Shown here one piece after another: positions 36,061 to 43,547 of a stretch of 64,000 nucleotides of DNA (position 1 is the first letter of the stretch; every line of letters starts with the position of its first letter). The position numbers and the translations under genes were made by a program. The notes below the pieces were generated by a model that worked only from the letters and a program-made list of their open reading frames with translations, did no database searches and had not been told where the DNA came from. The stretch lies in contig LJCX01000037.1 of assembly GCA_001298545.1 (NCBI GenBank), positions 124,001 to 188,000 of the forward strand, written 5' to 3'. The stretch is from Actinobacteria bacterium OV320. Its GTDB lineage: Bacteria; Actinomycetota; Actinomycetes; Streptomycetales; Streptomycetaceae.

Positions 36061-36108
36061 TATGGACGCAGCGTTCACAACGTGATTATATGGACTCAGC
36101 GTTCATAA
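36061..36108. promoter_or_regulatory. tandem TetR-type operators between divergent genes
   Basis: Two 20-bp near-copies, TATGGACGCAGCGTTCACAA (36061-36080) and TATGGACTCAGCGTTCATAA (36089-36108), 18 of 20 bases equal and offset by 28 bp. Each has arms TATGGAC / GTTCAYA around a 5-base centre. They cover the AT-rich GATTATAT stretch likely to hold the -10 region. Confidence 0.7.
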
Positions 36109-36126
36109 ATGAACTGGAGGAACATC

Positions 36127-36861
36127 ATGTCCGAGACCACACGCGTCGCACTCGTCACCGGCGCTTCCGGAGGGATCGGTCGGGCCGTGGCCCGGCGGCT
36201 CGCGACCGAGGGCATGGCCGTCGGCGTGCACTACGCGGGCAACGAGGTGGCGGCACGGGAGACCGTCGCCGCTGTCGAGGCGGCCGGCGGCCGGGCGATC
36301 GCGGTCACCGGGGACGTGGCCGACGAGGGAGCCATGGCCGACGCCTTCTCGGCGGTGGAGGGGGCTTTCGGCGGGATCGACGTCGTGGTCCACACCGCCG
36401 GCGTGATGACCTTGGCGCCGATCGCCGAATTCGATCTCGACGCCTTCGACCGGCTGATGCGGACCAACGTCCGGGGAGCCTTCGTCGTGGCCCGGGAGGC
36501 GGCGCGCCGTGTCCGCGACGGCGGTGCGGTCATCACCTTCTCCACCTCGGTGACCCGACTGGCCTTCCCCGGGTACGCGCCCTACGCGGCGAGCAAGGGG
36601 GCCGTCGAGGCCATGACGCTGGTGCTGGCCCGCGAGATGCGTGGTCGGGACGTCACCGTCAACGCCGTCGCGCCCGGCCCGACCGCCACGCCGCTCTTCC
36701 TCGAGGGCAAGGATCAGGAGACGATCGACCGCCTCGCCGCGCAGCCCCCGCTGGAGCGTCTCGGGACACCCGACGACATCGCCGAGACCGTGGCCTTCCT
36801 GGCGGGCCCGGGGCGTTGGGTCAACGGGCAGGTCCTCTTCGCGAACGGCGGCATCGCCTGA
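36127..36861 (+). CDS. short-chain dehydrogenase/reductase
   Basis: 244 residues, a classical FabG-like SDR: TGASGGIG at 11-18, the HTAG variant of NNAG at 89-92, Ser139/141 and Tyr153-x3-Lys157 (YAASK), plus VNAVAPGPTATPLF and the usual C-terminal VNGQVLFANGGIA. Oxidises or reduces a small hydroxy/keto substrate with NAD(P)H. The true start is ATG 36127, with CTGGAGGA just upstream; the earlier ATG at 36109 lies inside the second operator. Probably repressed by the divergent TetR protein. Confidence 0.92.
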   Translation: MSETTRVALVTGASGGIGRAVARRLATEGMAVGVHYAGNEVAARETVAAVEAAGGRAIAVTGDVADEGAMADAFSAVEGAFGGIDVVVHTAGVMTLAPIAEFDLDAFDRLMRTNVRGAFVVAREAARRVRDGGAVITFSTSVTRLAFPGYAPYAASKGAVEAMTLVLAREMRGRDVTVNAVAPGPTATPLFLEGKDQETIDRLAAQPPLERLGTPDDIAETVAFLAGPGRWVNGQVLFANGGIA

Positions 36862-36930
36862 TGCCTCGACCCGCCCTGCTCCGGTCCCGCCGTGCCCCCG
36901 GTGGTGATCGAGGCCGCATCGTCCTGTATA

Positions 36931-36956
36931 AAAATACCAAACGTGCGGTTTACTTG
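36931..36956. promoter_or_regulatory. autoregulatory-element-like site upstream of the ScbR-like gene
   Basis: AAAATACCAAACG - TGC - GGTTTACTTG carries facing AAAC and GTTT half-sites like the ARE boxes bound by gamma-butyrolactone receptors. It immediately follows TATAAA at 36927-36932, a possible -10 element. Match to the ARE consensus is partial. Confidence 0.4.
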
Positions 36957-37042
36957 TAGATCGCCGGTGGAATGCTCTCCACGTTCCGGGTAGGGGGGCC
37001 CGGTCCCGCGTCGTGCTGTGCGGGCTGAGGGAGGGAGACCTG

Positions 37043-37678
37043 ATGGGCATGCAGGCGCGAGCGGTGCGCACACGTCAGTCCCTTGTCCTGGCGGCTGCCG
37101 AACTGTTCGCCGCCGAGGGGTACGCGCCGGCTTCCCTTCCCGTCATCAGCGAGCGGGCCGGAGTCAGTACCGGCGCCCTGCATTTCCATTTCGCGAGCAA
37201 GAGCGACCTCGCCGCAGAGGTGGAAAGGGCGGCGGCGGACTCCGTGGAGGAACTGGCGGAGCGATGTCGCGGCACGGCGGACACGCTGTTGCAGTCCCTG
37301 GTCCACACGGCCTGCAGTCTGCTCCTGGCCGTGGTCACCGATCCCGTGATCAGGGCGGGGTTCCGGCTCAGCGGTGATCCGTCCCGGAAGAACGGGGCGC
37401 GGATGCTGCAGTGGTGGCGGGCGTGGGTGCACGATCTCATCGTCCAGGCACAGCGGGAGGGCGAGCTCGCTCAGGACGTCTCGGTCGACGCCGCGACGAC
37501 CGTGATCGTGGCGGCGACGGTGGGGTTCGAGGTGTTGGGCGCGAACGACCGCGACTGGCTCTCGGTGGACCGCGTGACGCAGTTCTGGACCTTCCTCCTG
37601 CCCTGGCTCGCGGGCTCACCGGACCACGCCCCGTTGCTGTCGGGAATCGAGGAGACCCTGGAGGAACTTTCCGAATAG
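37043..37678 (+). CDS. ScbR-like gamma-butyrolactone receptor homologue (TetR superfamily)
   Basis: 211 residues. The N-terminus ARAVRTRQSLVLAAAELFAAEGYAPASLPVISERAGVSTGALHF with HFASKSDLAAEVE is the hallmark of ScbR/ArpA-type receptors. The C-terminal ligand domain has the family spacing, including a conserved Trp (FWTFLLPWLAG). Such proteins repress antibiotic or morphological genes until an autoregulator binds. No A-factor synthase homologue lies nearby, so it may be an orphan or pseudo-receptor. ATG 37043 follows GGGAGA. The MFS exporter downstream on the other strand could be a target; that is inference. Confidence 0.88.
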   Translation: MGMQARAVRTRQSLVLAAAELFAAEGYAPASLPVISERAGVSTGALHFHFASKSDLAAEVERAAADSVEELAERCRGTADTLLQSLVHTACSLLLAVVTDPVIRAGFRLSGDPSRKNGARMLQWWRAWVHDLIVQAQREGELAQDVSVDAATTVIVAATVGFEVLGANDRDWLSVDRVTQFWTFLLPWLAGSPDHAPLLSGIEETLEELSE

Positions 37679-37689
37679 CCGGGTACGCG

Positions 37690-37779
37690 GTTGCCCGCCG
37701 TGCTGTTCAGCGTCGCGACGGTGGCGAAGTTGCTCCCGTCCAGCAGCTTGCGCATCTCCTCGTTTCGGCATTCTTGGGA
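37690..37779 (-). pseudogene. relic of a PPOX-class F420-dependent oxidoreductase gene
   Basis: On the minus strand from 37755 the frame reads MRKLLDGSNFATVATLN, the conserved start of an actinomycete PPOX/F420 flavoprotein family. The eight codons before it (37756-37779, SQECRNEE) also fit that family's N-terminus, but a TGA replaces the expected start. After TLN the match jumps to STAG, as if about 20 codons were deleted, and then ends. The rest overlaps the tail of the receptor gene antisense and is not family-like. Too short to be functional. Confidence 0.5.
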
Positions 37780-37882
37780 TCACTAACCGCAGTCGGCCGG
37801 GCCGGGGTGGTCGGCCGCGCCGCGGTGGCCGGTCGGGCCGTCGGAGAGCGACCGGCCACCGCCGGTGGGCGGGGAGCTGGGG

Positions 37883-39412
37883 TCAGCCCAGGTGGACGGC
37901 GGGTGCCCCCTCGACGTGCTGTTGCCTCTTGGCGTTGATGGCGGCCGCGGTGACGGCCAGCGCGGCGAGGAACAAGACCGCGGTGATGGCGAAGGCCGCG
38001 GTGTAGCCGTGGGTCAGTGCCTCGGTCGCCTTTCCGATCAGGGACGAGTCGCCCGTGGCCAGGCCCCGGTAGAGGGCGGAGGCCGCGCCGGGGAGCCGGT
38101 CGTCGGCGGCGTTGGTGGAGACGGTCGACAGGACGGCGAGGCCGAGCGCGCCGCCGATCTGCTGGGCGGTGTTCAGCAGTGCGGAGGCGATGCCCGTCTC
38201 GTGACCCTCCACGGCGTGCACCGCGCCGAGGGTCATCGGCACGAAACTCATGCCGAGACCGAGAGCGGTCACGAACATCGCGGGCATGAGATGGGTCGTG
38301 AAGGACGAGTCCGGGGTGAGGGCGGTGAACCAGAACATGCCGCCGGCGGCGACCAGCAGACCGGGTGCGGCCACCAGACGCGGGGCGACGTGGGTGACGA
38401 GCCTGGAGCTCGCGCCGGCGGCGATGCCCATGCCGAGGCTGAAGGGCAGATAGGCGAAGCCCGTCTTGACGGCGCTGTAGCCGAGGATCAGCTGCATGTA
38501 GAGGGTGAGGAAGTAGAAGAAGGCGATCAGGCCGGCGCCGATGAACAGCATCGTCGCGTAACTGCCGGTGCGCGTACGGTCCTTGAACAGGTGCAACGGC
38601 ATCAGCGGATGTTCGGCACGCCGCTGGGCGAAGAGGAAGACGCCCAGCAGTACGGCGGCCGAGAAGAAGGACATGAGCGTGAGACCGTCGGTCCAGCCGT
38701 GCTCGCCGCCCCGGGTGATGCCGTAGACCAGGGCGATCAGCCCGCCGGTGCCGGTGACCGCGCCGGGCACGTCGAGGCGTCCGGGGTGGCGCTCGGCCTC
38801 GACGAGCAGCCGGGTACCGGCCAGGACCGCCGCACCGATGGGGATGTTGACGAAGAACACCCAGCGCCAGTCCAGGACGTCGGTCAGCACCCCGCCGAGC
38901 AGCAGACCGATGGTGGCGCCGATGCCGGCCATGGCCGCGTAGACACCCATCGCCTTGTTCCGTTCCCTGCCCGCCGGGAACGTGGTGGTGATCAGGGCCA
39001 GTGCGCTGGGCGCCGCGAGCGCCGCGCCGACGCCCTGCAGCACGCGGGCCAGGATGAGCAGGCCCTCGTCGGGGGCGAGGCCGCCGAGCAGGGAGGCCAG
39101 GGTGAACACGGCGATGCCGGCGCGGAAGAGGCGCCGCCGCCCGTAGAGGTCACCGGCCCGGCCGCCGAGCAGCAGCAGCCCGCCGAAGGCGAGGGCGTAG
39201 GAGTTGACGATCCAGGCGAGGTTCGCGTCGGACACGTCGAGTTCGGTCTGGATGCTCGGCAGGGCGATGTTGGTGATGGTGGCGTCGAGGATCAGCATCA
39301 ACTGGGCGGCGGCGATCACGATCAGGGCGAGGCCCAGATGGCGTCCGCCGGGGGAGCCGGAACGTGTGTCCGCGTCGGCCGCAGCGATGACGGTCGCGCT
39401 GTCGGAAGGCAT
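37883..39412 (-). CDS. MFS drug exporter, DHA2 family (14 membrane helices)
   Basis: 509 residues with about 14 helices. Helix 1 carries LILDATITNIALPSIQTEL (motif D1), the first loop GGRAGDLYGRRRLFRAG (motif A), and helix 5 the antiporter motif (GIGATIGLLLGGVLTD). The WRWVFFVNIPIG loop is typical of actinomycete EmrB/QacA members. It probably exports an antibiotic or toxic compound by proton antiport. ATG 39412 follows CTGGAG. Neighbour to an ScbR-like receptor, a common setting for exporters tied to secondary metabolism. Confidence 0.9.
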   Translation of the reverse strand: MPSDSATVIAAADADTRSGSPGGRHLGLALIVIAAAQLMLILDATITNIALPSIQTELDVSDANLAWIVNSYALAFGGLLLLGGRAGDLYGRRRLFRAGIAVFTLASLLGGLAPDEGLLILARVLQGVGAALAAPSALALITTTFPAGRERNKAMGVYAAMAGIGATIGLLLGGVLTDVLDWRWVFFVNIPIGAAVLAGTRLLVEAERHPGRLDVPGAVTGTGGLIALVYGITRGGEHGWTDGLTLMSFFSAAVLLGVFLFAQRRAEHPLMPLHLFKDRTRTGSYATMLFIGAGLIAFFYFLTLYMQLILGYSAVKTGFAYLPFSLGMGIAAGASSRLVTHVAPRLVAAPGLLVAAGGMFWFTALTPDSSFTTHLMPAMFVTALGLGMSFVPMTLGAVHAVEGHETGIASALLNTAQQIGGALGLAVLSTVSTNAADDRLPGAASALYRGLATGDSSLIGKATEALTHGYTAAFAITAVLFLAALAVTAAAINAKRQQHVEGAPAVHLG

Positions 39413-39922
39413 GGCAGAACTCCAGGGAGTGGTGGGTGAATACATTCCCGAGAGCGTTGGATGGGGAGAACGCCCCGCTGATCCGTGGGAATGTGCGAGC
39501 CAGACCATAACACTCGTTTCCATTCCGATGGGACCTGGAAAACGGTTCGGTGGATGTGGTCCTTCCCGCCCTTGACGTTTCCGTCGATGTCCGCTCAACA
39601 AGCCTGGTCACATGCGTTGTTGGGATTTGCTTTTTCCCGCGCGGTGTGTGCAACGGGAATTCCACAGGAAGGGCATTGCTCACACTTTCCCGGGTTTTGC
39701 AAATCAATCAGAGCTCTGCTTTTCCTCGTTCGGATCGGCCCCGGTTCGGCCCTTTTGTGAGAGAGGAGTGGCGCGGCTGGATCCCCGCTCGTCGTGTGAG
39801 CGCTGTCCGGCCGCGGGGGCCTTGACCTCCGGTGGGCGCTCAACCATGCTCGTTGCGGCACGCGAGATGTGTGTCGTAATGAGCAACATCAGTCGAGGTC
39901 TCGTACCAGCCGAGGAGTGGCC
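39413..39922. other. 510-bp divergent intergenic region, relatively AT-rich
   Basis: Between the MFS exporter and mscR. The stretch 39600-39740 is clearly poorer in GC than the rest of the window. An imperfect inverted repeat CGTTTCCA (39515-39522) / TGGAAAACG (39536-39544) lies upstream of the MFS gene. The right end holds the mscR promoter and tandem operators (39822-39887). The short open frames at 39485-39825 lack ribosome sites and protein-like sequence. Confidence 0.5.
39822..39887 (+). promoter_or_regulatory. mscR promoter with tandem GTTGC-N7-GCAAC operators
   Basis: TTGACC (39822-39827), 17 bp, CATGCT (39845-39850). Directly after it are two 17-bp sites 19 bp apart: GTTGC-GGCACGC-GAGAT (39852-39868) and GTGTC-GTAATGA-GCAAC (39871-39887). 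The operator overlaps the expected start of transcription. Confidence 0.6.
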
Positions 39923-41011
39923 ATGACGCACCAGGTCCGTGCTGTCGTCGCGCGGGGCAAGGGCGCCCCCGTCAGCCTGGAAACGATCATCGTGCCGGAT
40001 CCCGGGCCGGGCGAGGCGCTGGTGAAAGTCGAAGCCTGCGGGGTCTGTCACACCGATCTGCACTACCGCGAGGGCGGCATCAACGACGACTTCCCCTTCC
40101 TGCTGGGGCACGAGGCCGCGGGTGTCGTGGAGTCGGTGGGGGAGGGCGTCACCGAGGTGTCGCCCGGCGATTTCGTCATCCTCAACTGGCGTGCGGTGTG
40201 CGGCCGGTGCCGCGCCTGCCGACGCGGACGGCCCTGGTACTGCTTCGCCACCCACAACGCCGAGCAGAAGATGACCCTCGCCTCGACCGGGCAGGAGTTG
40301 TCCCCGGCGCTCGGTATCGGCGCGTTCGCGGAGAAGACGCTGGTGGCGGCCGGTCAGTGCACCAAGGTCGACCGGTCCGCGTCGGCGGCCGCCGCGGGGC
40401 TGCTCGGCTGCGGCGTGATGGCGGGCATCGGCGCCGCCATCAACACCGGGAACGTCGGACGCGGTGACAGCGTGGCCGTCATCGGGTGCGGCGGCGTCGG
40501 GGACGCGGCGGTCGTCGGGTCGCGGCTGGCGGGCGCCGCGACCATCATCGCGGTGGACATCGACGACCGGAAGCTGGCCACGGCCAGGAATCTGGGCGCG
40601 ACCCACACCGTCAACTCCAGGGAGTCCGACCCGGTCGAGGCGATCCGCGAGCTGACCGGCGGTTTCGGCGCCGACGTGGTCATCGAGGCGGTGGGCCGCC
40701 CGGAGACGTACCGGCAGGCCTTCTACGCCCGCGACCTCGCCGGTACGGTCGTCCTGGTCGGCGTGCCGACCCCGGAGATGAAGCTCGAGCTGCCGCTGCT
40801 GGACGTCTTCGGGCGCGGCGGCACGCTGAAGTCGTCCTGGTACGGAGACTGTCTGCCCTCCCGCGACTTCCCCGTGCTCGTCGACCTCCATCTGCAGGGG
40901 CGGCTGGATCTGGACGCCTTCGTCACGGAGACCATCGGGCTGGACGAGGTCGAGAAGGCCTTCGACCGTATGCGCGATGGCGAGGTCCTGCGCTCGGTGG
41001 TGCTCCTGTGA
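39923..41011 (+). CDS. mscR: S-(hydroxymethyl)mycothiol dehydrogenase
   Basis: 362 residues, zinc-dependent medium-chain alcohol dehydrogenase. Catalytic zinc ligands appear as Cys39/Cys42 in EACGVCHTD and His63-Glu64 in LLGHEAAG; the structural-zinc cysteines are 93, 96, 99 and 107 (CGRCRACRRGRPWYC). The NAD fold has VIGCGGVGDAAVVG. The sequence VVEVAPGD-type and LNWRAVCGRCRAC is typical of mycothiol-dependent formaldehyde dehydrogenases rather than general alcohol dehydrogenases. It oxidises the formaldehyde-mycothiol adduct, here made by betaine and sarcosine demethylation. ATG 39923 follows GAGGAG. Overlaps the next start by 1 base. Confidence 0.88.
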   Translation: MTHQVRAVVARGKGAPVSLETIIVPDPGPGEALVKVEACGVCHTDLHYREGGINDDFPFLLGHEAAGVVESVGEGVTEVSPGDFVILNWRAVCGRCRACRRGRPWYCFATHNAEQKMTLASTGQELSPALGIGAFAEKTLVAAGQCTKVDRSASAAAAGLLGCGVMAGIGAAINTGNVGRGDSVAVIGCGGVGDAAVVGSRLAGAATIIAVDIDDRKLATARNLGATHTVNSRESDPVEAIRELTGGFGADVVIEAVGRPETYRQAFYARDLAGTVVLVGVPTPEMKLELPLLDVFGRGGTLKSSWYGDCLPSRDFPVLVDLHLQGRLDLDAFVTETIGLDEVEKAFDRMRDGEVLRSVVLL

Positions 41012-41643
41012 TGCCCGGCGCGCGCATCGAACACCTGGTCACCTCCGGGAGGTTCTCGCTGGACGGCGGCACCTGGGACGTCGAGAACAACGTGTGGATC
41101 ATCGGGGACGACGAAGAGGTGATCGTCGTCGACGCCGCGCACGACGCCGGGGCCATCGCAGAGGCCCTCGGTGGACGCACCCTGCGGGCCATTGTGTGCA
41201 CCCACGCCCACAACGACCACATCGACGCCGCGCCCGCCCTCGCCGCGCGCACCGGCGCCCCGGTCCTGCTCCATCCCGACGACCTGCCGCTGTGGAAGCA
41301 GACCCACCCCGACCGCGCGCCCGACGGCGAACTGGCCGAAGGGCAGGTCCTCGAGGTGGCCGGCGTCTCCCTGACCGTGCTGCACACCCCCGGCCACGCC
41401 CCCGGCGCGGTCTGCCTCCACGCGCCGGCGCTGACGGCGCTCTTCGGCGGCGACACCCTCTTCGCCGGCGGGCCGGGGGCGACGGGAAGGTCGTACAGCG
41501 ACTTCCCCACCATCGTCGACTCGATCCGGGACCGGCTGCTCACGCTGCCCCAGGACACCGTCGTGTACACCGGGCACGGAGAGACGACCACTGTCGCCGC
41601 CGAGGCTCCGCACCTTCAGGAGTGGCTCGACCGGGGCTTCTGA
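41011..41643 (+). CDS. MBL-fold metallo-hydrolase (mycothiol pathway partner)
   Basis: 210 residues. The metallo-beta-lactamase motif THAHNDH gives His65, His67, Asp69 and His70; further ligands are in LHTPGHAPG, FGGDTLF and VYTGHGETT, so two metal ions are expected. The fold is of the glyoxalase II type. It starts in a TGATG overlap with mscR, and the same gene order is known beside mscR in other actinobacteria (Rv2259-Rv2260 in M. tuberculosis). Likely hydrolyses the S-formylmycothiol or a related thioester to release formate; that activity is inferred from context. Confidence 0.85.
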   Translation: MPGARIEHLVTSGRFSLDGGTWDVENNVWIIGDDEEVIVVDAAHDAGAIAEALGGRTLRAIVCTHAHNDHIDAAPALAARTGAPVLLHPDDLPLWKQTHPDRAPDGELAEGQVLEVAGVSLTVLHTPGHAPGAVCLHAPALTALFGGDTLFAGGPGATGRSYSDFPTIVDSIRDRLLTLPQDTVVYTGHGETTTVAAEAPHLQEWLDRGF

Positions 41644-41749
41644 ACCCACGGTGGGCAGAGGGCGACGCGCCCGTTTCCTCGCCCGTCACGGGGCGAGGGG
41701 GCGGGCCGCCTTCATGTCCCCGGTACGGGTGGCTTCAGCCGCCTACTGC

Positions 41750-41785
41750 GTTGCCTATGGCGCACAGCATTGCGTCAGAGGCAAC
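41750..41785. promoter_or_regulatory. tandem GTTGC-N7-GCAAC operator pair, upstream copy
   Basis: GTTGC-CTATGGC-GCACA (41750-41766) and ATTGC-GTCAGAG-GCAAC (41769-41785), offset 19 bp. This 39-bp block (41750-41788) closely resembles 43446-43484 in front of the Rieske oxygenase gene. No core promoter of its own is evident. Confidence 0.55.
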
Positions 41786-41818
41786 GCCAAGTGCCGAGTT
41801 GTACGGCTCGTGAATGCC

Positions 41819-41886
41819 TTGACAAGGATTCGGGCCGACTTCAGACTGATGTTGCGCTTACCGCAATCCGTTTCGTTATACGCACC
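41819..41886 (+). promoter_or_regulatory. promoter and tandem operators of the Rieske ferredoxin gene
   Basis: TTGACA (41819-41824), 17 bp, CAGACT (41842-41847), then GTTGC-GCTTACC-GCAAT (41851-41867) and GTTTC-GTTATAC-GCACC (41870-41886), again 19 bp apart. Confidence 0.6.
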
Positions 41887-41894
41887 GAGGTGTC

Positions 41895-42257
41895 ATGAAG
41901 ATTCCCGCGTGCCGTCTCGCGGATCTCCCGCGAGGTGAGGCCTTCCGGCTCGACATCGATCCGCCGGTCTCGGTGTTCCATACCGACGACGGCGAGCTCT
42001 TCGCCATCGACGACACCTGCACCCATCAGGACGCCTCGCTCGCCGACGGCTGGCTGGAGGGCTGCGAGGTGGAATGCCCTTTGCACGCCTCGAAGTTCGA
42101 CCTGCGCACCGGCGCCGTCGACGCCCCGCCGGCCAAGCTCCCGGTGCGCACGCACGAGGTCGTCGTCGAGGACGGCATGATCCACGTCCGGGTGTCGACG
42201 GACGCCCCCAACCTGCCGCCCTGTGTCGCGTCCCGGCTCGCCGGGGGTACCGCGTGA
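41895..42257 (+). CDS. Rieske-type [2Fe-2S] ferredoxin
   Basis: 120 residues, a single Rieske domain. Cluster ligands are Cys42 and His44 (CTHQDASLADG) and Cys61 and His64 (CPLHASKFD). Such ferredoxins pass electrons from a flavoprotein reductase to a ring-hydroxylating-type oxygenase; the reductase gene follows with a 4-base GTGA overlap and the oxygenase gene lies just beyond. It is therefore the probable electron carrier of the betaine demethylase. ATG 41895 follows CGAGGTG. Confidence 0.9.
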   Translation: MKIPACRLADLPRGEAFRLDIDPPVSVFHTDDGELFAIDDTCTHQDASLADGWLEGCEVECPLHASKFDLRTGAVDAPPAKLPVRTHEVVVEDGMIHVRVSTDAPNLPPCVASRLAGGTA

Positions 42258-43417
42258 GGACCGTGGCCGTGGTGGGCGCCTCGCTCGCCGGACTGTCGGC
42301 GGCGCGCTCGCTGCGCAAGCAGGGCTACGACGGACGGCTGGTCGTCATCGGCGACGAGCTCCATCGCCCGTACGACCGGCCGCCGCTGTCCAAGGAGTTC
42401 CTGGCCGGCACCCTCGGCGAGGCCGATCTCGCGCTGGAGGCGCAGGACGAGGACCTGGGCGCGCAGTGGCTGCTCGGCACCCGTGCCACCGGCCTGGACC
42501 GCGCCGATCGTGCCGTGCGGCTGGCCGACGGGCGGGAGGTCCGCGTCGACGGCCTCGTCATCGCCACCGGCGCCGCCGCGCGCAGGCTCCCCGGCTCCGA
42601 CGGCCTGGCCGGCGTCCATGTCCTGCGGACCCTGGACGACGCCCGCGCCCTGCGCGACGAACTGGCCCGGGGTGGACGGCTGGTGGTGATCGGCGGCGGA
42701 TTCATCGGCGCCGAGGTGGCCTCCACCGCCTACGCCCTGGGGCTCGACGTGACGGTCGTCGAGGTGGCCCCGACGCCGCTGGCCGGGCCGCTCGGCGCGA
42801 CCATGGGCGGCATCGTCTCCGGCCTGCACGCGGACCACGGCGTACGGCTGCTGTGCGGTGTGGGTGTCAAGGGGCTGAGCGGGGAGCGGTGTGTGGACGC
42901 CGTCCTGCTCGAGGACGGCCGCAGCATCCCGGCCGACATCGTCGTCGTCGGTGTGGGCGCTCGCCCGTGCGTGGAGTGGCTCGAGGGGTCCGGTGTCGAG
43001 CTCGACAACGGCGTCAAATGCGGCGCCGACGGCCGCACCGCCCTGGCCGGGGTGGTCGCGGTCGGCGACTGCGCCAACTGGTACGACCCCCGGGCCGGCG
43101 CCCACCGCCGCGTCGAGCACTGGACCGGCGCGCGAGAGCGCCCCGACGCGGCCGTCGCCACGCTGCTGGCGGGCGGCGCGGTGGTGCCGGGTGTGCCCCG
43201 GCCGCCGTACTTCTGGTCCGACCAGTACGGCGTCAGGATCCAGTTCGCCGGTCACGCGGCCGGCGCGGACAGTGTGAGCGTCGAGGAAGGCGCCGTGGAC
43301 GACCGCAACGTCCTGGCCGTCTACCGGCGTGCCGGAGATCCGGTCGCGGTGCTCGGCATGAACCAGCCGCGGCTGTTCACGCGCTGGCGCAAGCAGCTCG
43401 CCGCCTCGACGTCTTGA
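42254..43417 (+). CDS. FAD-dependent ferredoxin reductase
   Basis: 387 residues, of the two-dinucleotide-binding-fold class that serves Rieske systems. FAD site VAVVGASLAGLSAARSL near the start, the RPYDRPPLSKEFL loop, NAD(P)H site VVIGGGFIGAEVASTA, and the second FAD motif VVAVGDCANW. The C-terminal domain (HWTGARERPDAAVATLLAGG, PYFWSDQYGVRIQFAG) is typical of putidaredoxin-reductase-like enzymes. It takes electrons from NAD(P)H to the preceding Rieske ferredoxin. Start GTG 42254 overlaps the ferredoxin stop, so the pair is translationally coupled. Confidence 0.92.
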   Translation: MRTVAVVGASLAGLSAARSLRKQGYDGRLVVIGDELHRPYDRPPLSKEFLAGTLGEADLALEAQDEDLGAQWLLGTRATGLDRADRAVRLADGREVRVDGLVIATGAAARRLPGSDGLAGVHVLRTLDDARALRDELARGGRLVVIGGGFIGAEVASTAYALGLDVTVVEVAPTPLAGPLGATMGGIVSGLHADHGVRLLCGVGVKGLSGERCVDAVLLEDGRSIPADIVVVGVGARPCVEWLEGSGVELDNGVKCGADGRTALAGVVAVGDCANWYDPRAGAHRRVEHWTGARERPDAAVATLLAGGAVVPGVPRPPYFWSDQYGVRIQFAGHAAGADSVSVEEGAVDDRNVLAVYRRAGDPVAVLGMNQPRLFTRWRKQLAASTS

Positions 43418-43481
43418 CACCACCCCTGTGGCATCCCATGCTGCGGTTGCATATGGCACGCAGCGTTGCTTCATGCACAAC
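43414..43481 (+). promoter_or_regulatory. promoter and tandem operators of the Rieske oxygenase gene
   Basis: TTGACA (43414-43419, overlapping the reductase stop codon), 17 bp, CATGCT (43437-43442), then GTTGC-ATATGGC-ACGCA (43446-43462) and GTTGC-TTCATGC-ACAAC (43465-43481), 19 bp apart. Confidence 0.62.
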
Positions 43482-43547
43482 GCCGTCCGGAGTCGCTCTT
43501 CCCGGCGCGTGAATGTCCCCTCCATGACGTTTCCCGAGGAGTGCCCT

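Noticed and set aside
37865..39439. 524-codon open frame antisense to the second DHA2 exporter
   Set aside because: Made of Gly/Glu/Gln/Arg runs without hydrophobic core or domain; mirror of a membrane-protein gene.
39485..39825. Two or three short frames in the AT-richer gap before mscR
   Set aside because: They overlap each other, lack ribosome sites and cross the mscR promoter; no protein-like pattern.
41742..41747. A core promoter directly before the first operator pair at 41750
   Set aside because: CCTACT fits the -10 pattern poorly and no -35 of TTGAC type lies 17-18 bp upstream.
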